The position numbers and the translations under genes were made by a program. Positions 38,006-42,455 of a stretch of 42,455 nucleotides of DNA are shown here, in pieces. Position 1 is the stretch's first letter; each line of letters begins with the position of its first letter. The notes under the pieces are model-generated. The model had not been told where the DNA came from, searched no databases, and was given only the letters and a program-made list of their open reading frames with translations. The stretch is from Edwardsiella ictaluri ATCC 33202 (lineage in GTDB: Bacteria > Pseudomonadota > Gammaproteobacteria > Enterobacterales > Enterobacteriaceae): positions 1 to 42,455 of the forward strand of contig NZ_AFJI01000105.1 of NCBI RefSeq assembly GCF_000264785.1, given 5' to 3'.

Positions 38006-38010
38006 AGCGG

Positions 38011-38319
38011 TTATTCCTTCGCAGCCGGAGCCGCGGTGCTGCTGCCCTGCGGCGGCGCCGACGTCAGCTGCTGTTCCAACCGGCGAATTTTACGCTGCGC
38101 CCGCGCCAGTCCCAGGCGTACTCGCAGATAGAACAGGCCACAGATCACCCAGCCAAGGATAAAACCGGCAGCAAACAGCGTCGCCAGCAGAGTCGAAAGA
38201 CGATACTCGCCCTTGGCCAACAGATAGTTGAAGGCCACGACCTGATCATTTTGCGCACCCAGAGTGACTGACAATACAAAACAGGCCAGGACGATCAGAA
38301 AAATCAGCAAATATTTCAC
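38011..38319 (-). CDS. lapA: Lipopolysaccharide assembly protein LapA
   Basis: LapA (YciS) is a small inner-membrane partner of LapB. The 102-residue protein has two membrane segments (about 2-21 and 41-65) and a short coiled-coil-like tail (ARAQRKIRRLEQQL), as in E. coli; the last 15 residues are Ala/Ser/Pro-rich. AGGAAGAA stands before the ATG. It leads the lapAB operon; the 166-base gap upstream, before pgpB, is AT-rich and probably holds the promoter. Confidence 0.94.
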   Translation of the reverse strand: MKYLLIFLIVLACFVLSVTLGAQNDQVVAFNYLLAKGEYRLSTLLATLFAAGFILGWVICGLFYLRVRLGLARAQRKIRRLEQQLTSAPPQGSSTAAPAAKE

Positions 38320-38485
38320 ATTTCTTCCTGTTGTTCAGGTTAAGCAAATGAATAATGCTTAAAAAATCGAAACCACCTCTAAATTAACATTTACTCATGG
38401 GGCATGGAAACCCCGCCCGCCAGAAAGGCACGGGATTCTGGTATCCGCGCTGTGCTCCGGTACATTTGCGCAGCGGTAAGCGGCG

Positions 38486-39205
38486 TCATTTTAGCCAACT
38501 CTCCGCCCCACCCAGCCCCCGGCGGCAAATATACCAGCCGAACGGTAACGCCCATAGCCACCCCAGCAGCGCGGCGGCCAGCAAATCGCGCGGCCAATGC
38601 ATCCCCAGTGCAAATCGGCTGTACATCACCGCCGCCGCCCATACCAGCAGCGGTACCATCACGGCGTAACGTCGCCGCGGCAGTACCATCGCTACCAGTG
38701 CCACCCAGGTTGCAACAAACAGTCCATGGCCAGAGGGAAAGGCAAACCCCGTCTCCCGCACCCAATGGTTACCCAGCCAGTCCGGCTGCGACGCGACGTG
38801 GCGCCGCACCCACTCGCGCCGTTCCGCCACACTGCGGGCGTAAAAATCGGCGGGCGCGGCGCCCGCTTCCGCCGTCAGGTGAAGGATATAGGGACGCGGT
38901 GCCTGGACCCAGCGTTTGATCCCCGCATTGATGCCCTGCGCACTGCCGACGCACAGCATCAACAGCAGAAACAGTCGCAGCGCATCCCGCCCGCGCAGCG
39001 CCAACAGGTGAACCATCATCCCGCCCAATAGCGCGGCGCTGAGTATCCCCCATGGCTGACTGACGCTCTGTGTGACGGCAAACCAGAATGGGCCATCCAT
39101 CCCCGGCGAGGCCGGGGACCACCGACAGCCGCTAACCAGCAACGCCAGAGGAAGCAGCAGCAGCGCCAGCAGTGCCAGCGCGCTTTTTTTGACCATCATC
39201 GTCAT
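38486..39205 (-). CDS. pgpB: Phosphatidylglycerophosphatase B (PAP2 family)
   Basis: PgpB is an integral membrane phosphatase acting on phosphatidylglycerol phosphate and undecaprenyl diphosphate. The 239-residue protein has about six membrane segments and the three PAP2 motifs: KRWVQAPRPY, the PSGH motif in FAFPSGHGLF with the catalytic His, and SRFALGMHWPRDL with the nucleophilic His. ATG at 39205 is chosen because AGGAG lies 8 bases upstream; a start at 39241 would add 12 charged residues. The protein is about 15 residues shorter than E. coli PgpB, mostly at the C-terminus. It is divergent from ribA, as in E. coli. Confidence 0.93.
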   Translation of the reverse strand: MTMMVKKSALALLALLLLPLALLVSGCRWSPASPGMDGPFWFAVTQSVSQPWGILSAALLGGMMVHLLALRGRDALRLFLLLMLCVGSAQGINAGIKRWVQAPRPYILHLTAEAGAAPADFYARSVAERREWVRRHVASQPDWLGNHWVRETGFAFPSGHGLFVATWVALVAMVLPRRRYAVMVPLLVWAAAVMYSRFALGMHWPRDLLAAALLGWLWALPFGWYICRRGLGGAESWLK

Positions 39206-39391
39206 CCGTTCGCTCCTGGACCTTATAACCTTGTCCCACAACTCACTATATCCAATAATACTTTTGCTGTTTACGCAGCATTTTTATTCCGTCTTTTTCA
39301 ACCCAAGTGACAATAAATGTGCTTTCCAGGTCAAGATCAACGCCCATTTTGTGGCAAAATAGCGTCAGGCTTTTAGGACAAAGTTAGGAAG

Positions 39392-39456
39392 GCGTCACGC
39401 ACTCCGTTAGCGTCACTGTGTTATCTACATCCACAGTGCGCACCGAAAGGTGACGC
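39392..39456. promoter_or_regulatory. Repeated GCGTCAC elements and hairpin upstream of ribA
   Basis: GCGTCAC occurs at 39392 and 39410, with its inverse GTGACGC at 39450. Inside lies a perfect 7-bp hairpin, CACTGTG (39414-39420) with CACAGTG (39432-39438). This may be an operator or a leader structure of ribA. It does not resemble the FMN riboswitch. Confidence 0.35.
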
Positions 39457-39495
39457 TGTCACGATGACAAAAATGATATGGTTGTGGAGATAAAC

Positions 39496-40086
39496 ATGCA
39501 GCTTAAACGAGTGGCAGAGGCAAAACTGCCGACGCCATGGGGCGATTTTTTAATGGTCGGCTTTGAAGAGATTGCCACCGGCCACGATCATCTGGCTTTA
39601 GTTTATGGAGATATCCGCGGCGAAAAACCGGTGCTGGCGCGTGTTCACTCCGAGTGTCTGACCGGCGATGCGCTGTTCAGCCTGCGCTGTGACTGTGGCT
39701 TTCAACTCGAAGCCGCACTAGAGCATATCGCCGAAGAGGGGCGCGGTATTCTGCTGTACCATCGCCAAGAGGGGCGTAACATTGGTCTGCTGAATAAAAT
39801 CCGTGCCTATGCTCTGCAGGATCAGGGTGCCGACACCGTCGAAGCCAATCATCAGCTGGGTTTTGCCACCGACGAGCGTGACTTTACCCTGTGTGCCGAT
39901 ATGTTCAAGCTGCTGGACATCAGCCAGATCCGGCTGCTGACCAATAACCCCAACAAGGTCGATATTCTTACCCAGGCGGGGATCAATATCGTCGAACGCG
40001 TTCCGCTGATCGTCGGACGTAACCCGAAGAACGAACGCTACCTGGCAACCAAAGCCGCCAAAATGGGCCACCTGCTGAACGGCTGA
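39496..40086 (+). CDS. ribA: GTP cyclohydrolase II
   Basis: RibA opens the GTP imidazole ring, the first step of riboflavin synthesis, using zinc. The 196-residue protein equals E. coli RibA in length; the zinc cysteines are in [20 protein letters not shown], and the GTP-binding segment is [18 protein letters not shown] at 39496 ([15 protein letters not shown]) has GGAG upstream and matches E. coli; a GTG or ATG farther upstream would add six residues. A 9-bp GC hairpin at 40095-40117 follows. Confidence 0.97.
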   Translation: MQLKRVAEAKLPTPWGDFLMVGFEEIATGHDHLALVYGDIRGEKPVLARVHSECLTGDALFSLRCDCGFQLEAALEHIAEEGRGILLYHRQEGRNIGLLNKIRAYALQDQGADTVEANHQLGFATDERDFTLCADMFKLLDISQIRLLTNNPNKVDILTQAGINIVERVPLIVGRNPKNERYLATKAAKMGHLLNG

Positions 40087-40094
40087 GCACGGTC

Positions 40095-40117
40095 GGGGGC
40101 GGCCCTCTGCCGCCCCC
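40095..40117 (+). terminator. Hairpin after ribA
   Basis: GGGGGCGGC (40095-40103) pairs perfectly with GCCGCCCCC (40109-40117) over a 5-base loop, 9 bases past the ribA stop codon and before the convergent autotransporter gene. There is no T-tract on the plus strand. Confidence 0.5.
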
Positions 40118-40169
40118 AGTGTCCCCATGTTGAGATCGCACGCCCGCCTCACCGACCGGGCGTGCCCGC

Positions 40170-42455
40170 TTAGAAACGATAGCGCAGGGTAGCCTGCACG
40201 CTGTAATCCAGGTTGTAATCTCCCAGACTGCTTCGCTCCACCTCCAGCCCCAGTTGCAGTCCGTCACCTACACGGCTCTCAATCCCCAGGCTATAGCGCA
40301 ACCGGCTGTCACGTTCACCGCGGATCGTCCGTTCTCCGCTGGCGTCACGCAGCAGCGTATCCCCCGTCGACAACAGCTCGCTCTGGTAATCCAGACCCGC
40401 GCGCAGCGTGGTTTGCCACTCCCCGATATCGAACCGCTGGCCCAGCGTAACACCCGCCGTCGCCAGCAGCGGCGTAAAGCCCGGCTGGGCCAGCGACACC
40501 GCCATCCCCTGATCCCGCCAGTCGAAACGGGTGGCAGAGTACGAACCATATACCAGCTCCAGATGCGGCTCGACAAAAGCGCCCTCGCCCAGCCCATAGC
40601 GATAGCCCACATCGGCGCGCGCATACCAGGCGTGGTTGTCCGCCTTGCGCTCCCCCAGCCCCGCCAGGCTGACCTGATACTCGGTACTGTGGTGGACATA
40701 CTTAGCGTTGAGATCGACAAACATGCCTGAAGGATGCAGCGCGGTGGCGTACAGCCCGGCCCCCAGCGATCGACTCTTGCTGCTAAAACCATCGCCGCTG
40801 GCCCGGCCGTCTGTAAAGGTGAAGGTGGCCCCGGCAAGCAGATCGCCTGTCTCCCCCAGTCCATAGCGGCGATCGGCCCCTACCTGCAGGTGCAGATAGC
40901 GGTCACGATAGTTTTCTGCCGCACTGCCCGCTCCGTGCAGCACCCTGGCCCAGACGCCGGTATCCGTCGGATCGTTGCGCAGATCCAGCTGGCGTTTATC
41001 CAGATACTGCACCTCGGCCATAAAGTTGCGATAGTTCAGAGAGAGCAGGCTGGCGGCGTCCTCTTCACGCCCACTATCCGGCGCCACATCAAAACCGCTC
41101 AGCACCCAGTCCAACTGACTGTCTGACTCGCGAACGATCAGCTCCGGCATCACCTCACTAAAGCCCATATACTGTCGGCTGACGGTAAAGCTCTCCCGAT
41201 CGCTGCCTGCCGGAGCGCTGATCAGGCTCACGTTCAGCCGCCCCTCTGGCAGCGTCGGCTCCAGATAGTTCACCAGTACAGTGTTATTGCCGCCGCTCAG
41301 GGTCTCGTTGATCACCAGCCGATCGCTGGCCTCCGCGTCAGCGCGCAGCGCCACCAGTGCACCGTCGGCGTGCAGGCGATCCACGGTCAGGGTCATAAAG
41401 GCGCCGTCGGCCGCGGTGATCAGGGTATCATCAGCCAGCAACGATCCTAACGTGGAGTCACCGCTCATGCGCCACAGGGTATCACGCATCTCAACCCGGG
41501 CATCCGGTGCCGCGATGCGGCCACGATAGACCGCCGGCCCGGCGGCGGGCGGCGTGGCGGCAATGGCGATCTCCGGCATCGGCGGGACGCCGAAGCGCAG
41601 CAGGCCCGCACCGTCAACAGACAGATCGCCCTGCAGCATCGCCCCCGGCAGCAGCGCCAGCCGGGCGTTGCTCCCCTCCAGAGAGAGATTGCCCCAATGC
41701 TGGCTATCCTGCCCAAAGTAGGCTCCGCTGTCGCTCAGGCTGACCGCACCCTGACTGCGGCCCTCGCTGATCAGGAGCGACTGGCTAAGCGCAACATCGC
41801 CCATCTGCCCGGCGCTGCGCCCCAGCGTCAGCAGACTCGCCTCTGCGTCGATAGCACCCTGATTACGCCCGTTCAACGCCAGTGTTGCCCCATCGCTTAA
41901 CGCAATATCGCCCTGATGCAGGCTTCCCTGCTGCAGGTATAGCGAGCTATTCGCCGCACGAAGTTTACCGTCGATACTTCCCGCGGAGATCAGCGATGAC
42001 GCAGCCGTCAGGATCATATCTCCCCGCAGCTGCCCCCCTACGTCGGTGCTCTCCACCTCCGATACCGGCGCCTGAATGGTCAGTGTGGCGCCATTGTTCA
42101 GGGTAACAACTCCCGTGTGTCGCCCACCCGTCTGCAGCGTCACGCTGCTGGCATCGGCGCTTAACAGCCCCTCCGTCAAACCCTGTGAAGTAAGGCTGGC
42201 ACCGTTGTCTAAGCGAATATCTCCCTGCTGTTCCGCACCATTTTCCAGCGTGATAGCACTGGCATCGGCGCTCAGAAGCCTCCGGGTCTCTCCCCGGGAG
42301 GTCAGCGCCGCGTTACCCGCCAGGGTTATATCGCCCAGCAGCTGGCTGCCCCGCTCCAGCAGGACATTACTGGCATCCGCACTCAGGCTGCCCACGATCT
42401 TACCCAACGAGGTCAGATCAGAGGCGCCCCCCAGCTGGAGATCCCCCAACTGTAC
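40170..42455 (-). CDS. Autotransporter, passenger repeats and beta-barrel (partial)
   Basis: The frame is open to the right edge, so the N-terminus and signal peptide are outside the window; 761 codons are visible. The C-terminal 270 or so residues form an autotransporter barrel: GVWARVLHGAGSA marks its start, alternating strands follow, and it ends in the classic LRYRF motif. Before it is a pertactin-like beta-helix region (ADDTLITAADGAFMTLTVDRLHADGALVAL; a proline-rich PPMPEIAIAATPPAAGP break). The outermost visible part has imperfect 37-residue repeats of the type LSADAS.V.LE.G....GDI.L...A.LTS.G. Such proteins are displayed at the cell surface and often act in adhesion or aggregation. No passenger protease motif is visible. 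It is not part of the conserved ribA neighbourhood in E. coli. Confidence 0.92.
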   Translation of the reverse strand, partial: VQLGDLQLGGASDLTSLGKIVGSLSADASNVLLERGSQLLGDITLAGNAALTSRGETRRLLSADASAITLENGAEQQGDIRLDNGASLTSQGLTEGLLSADASSVTLQTGGRHTGVVTLNNGATLTIQAPVSEVESTDVGGQLRGDMILTAASSLISAGSIDGKLRAANSSLYLQQGSLHQGDIALSDGATLALNGRNQGAIDAEASLLTLGRSAGQMGDVALSQSLLISEGRSQGAVSLSDSGAYFGQDSQHWGNLSLEGSNARLALLPGAMLQGDLSVDGAGLLRFGVPPMPEIAIAATPPAAGPAVYRGRIAAPDARVEMRDTLWRMSGDSTLGSLLADDTLITAADGAFMTLTVDRLHADGALVALRADAEASDRLVINETLSGGNNTVLVNYLEPTLPEGRLNVSLISAPAGSDRESFTVSRQYMGFSEVMPELIVRESDSQLDWVLSGFDVAPDSGREEDAASLLSLNYRNFMAEVQYLDKRQLDLRNDPTDTGVWARVLHGAGSAAENYRDRYLHLQVGADRRYGLGETGDLLAGATFTFTDGRASGDGFSSKSRSLGAGLYATALHPSGMFVDLNAKYVHHSTEYQVSLAGLGERKADNHAWYARADVGYRYGLGEGAFVEPHLELVYGSYSATRFDWRDQGMAVSLAQPGFTPLLATAGVTLGQRFDIGEWQTTLRAGLDYQSELLSTGDTLLRDASGERTIRGERDSRLRYSLGIESRVGDGLQLGLEVERSSLGDYNLDYSVQATLRYRF
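42137..42455 (-). repeat. 111-bp imperfect coding repeats in the passenger
   Basis: The DNA motif CTGGCATCSGCRCT recurs near 42148, 42259 and 42370, a regular spacing of 111 bases (37 codons). Each unit encodes LSADAS near its start. More copies probably lie beyond the right edge, while farther left (below 42,130) the units are degenerate. Confidence 0.75.

Noticed and set aside
38391-38765. Frame extending past the end of pgpB on the minus strand
   Set aside because: It is an alternative frame of pgpB and lacks any start signal or conserved motif.
39206-39495. FMN riboswitch upstream of ribA
   Set aside because: The conserved FMN-aptamer blocks (such as AGGGGCGGGG-like and CCCGACC-type segments) are not seen; only local hairpins are present.

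Overview
The window is chromosomal DNA of a gammaproteobacterium of the order Enterobacterales. Most genes match Escherichia coli genes closely in sequence and length, and several E. coli neighbourhoods are kept: icd-rluE-nudJ-mnmA, hflD-purB, phoPQ-roxA-cobB-nagK-lolEDC-mfd, ndh-ycfJ, dinI-bssS-yceO and osmB-yciH-pyrF-lapB-lapA-pgpB-ribA. These blocks are joined in an order unlike E. coli, and the core is GC-rich. That would fit a genus such as Edwardsiella or a relative in the Hafniaceae, but this is inference without a database search.

Bases 1 to about 4,660 are the right end of a mobile element that lies against the 3' end of icd. It is much richer in A+T than the core over 370-1,800. From left to right it holds an IS481-type transposase remnant, an unknown protein built of two repeated modules with its own promoter and terminator, an unknown small protein, an opposed cassette of a 30-residue proline-rich peptide plus a two-helix membrane protein, a small unknown gene, an excisionase and a lambda-type integrase. 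The left end of the element is outside the window. This is the least explained part of the window.

Bases 4,679-26,414 are core metabolism and regulation: isocitrate dehydrogenase, a 23S rRNA pseudouridine synthase, a Nudix hydrolase, tRNA 2-thiolation (mnmA), HflD, PurB, the PhoP/PhoQ two-component system, the L16 oxygenase RoxA, the sirtuin CobB, N-acetylglucosamine kinase, the LolCDE lipoprotein-release transporter and Mfd. Two additions interrupt the E. coli order: a membrane diguanylate cyclase between mnmA and hflD, and a yegW/yegU-like pair (GntR/UTRA regulator and ADP-ribosylglycohydrolase) between purB and phoP. lolC, lolD, lolE, nagK and cobB form one tightly packed run on the minus strand.

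Bases 26,415-35,200 are more mixed: YcfJ, a DMT-family transporter, NADH dehydrogenase II with a perfect FNR site upstream, a DeoR-family pseudogene with two frameshifts, dinI with a perfect LexA box, bssS, a LuxR-type remnant, a tiny yceO-like membrane protein, a MocR-type regulator, an unrecognised exported protein and a DedA-family (YghB-like) protein.

Bases 35,200-42,455 return to a conserved block: osmB, yciH, pyrF, lapB/lapA (control of lipopolysaccharide synthesis), pgpB and ribA. It ends in the 3' part of a large autotransporter gene whose passenger has 37-residue repeats and which runs off the right edge. No tRNA, rRNA or CRISPR array was recognised.
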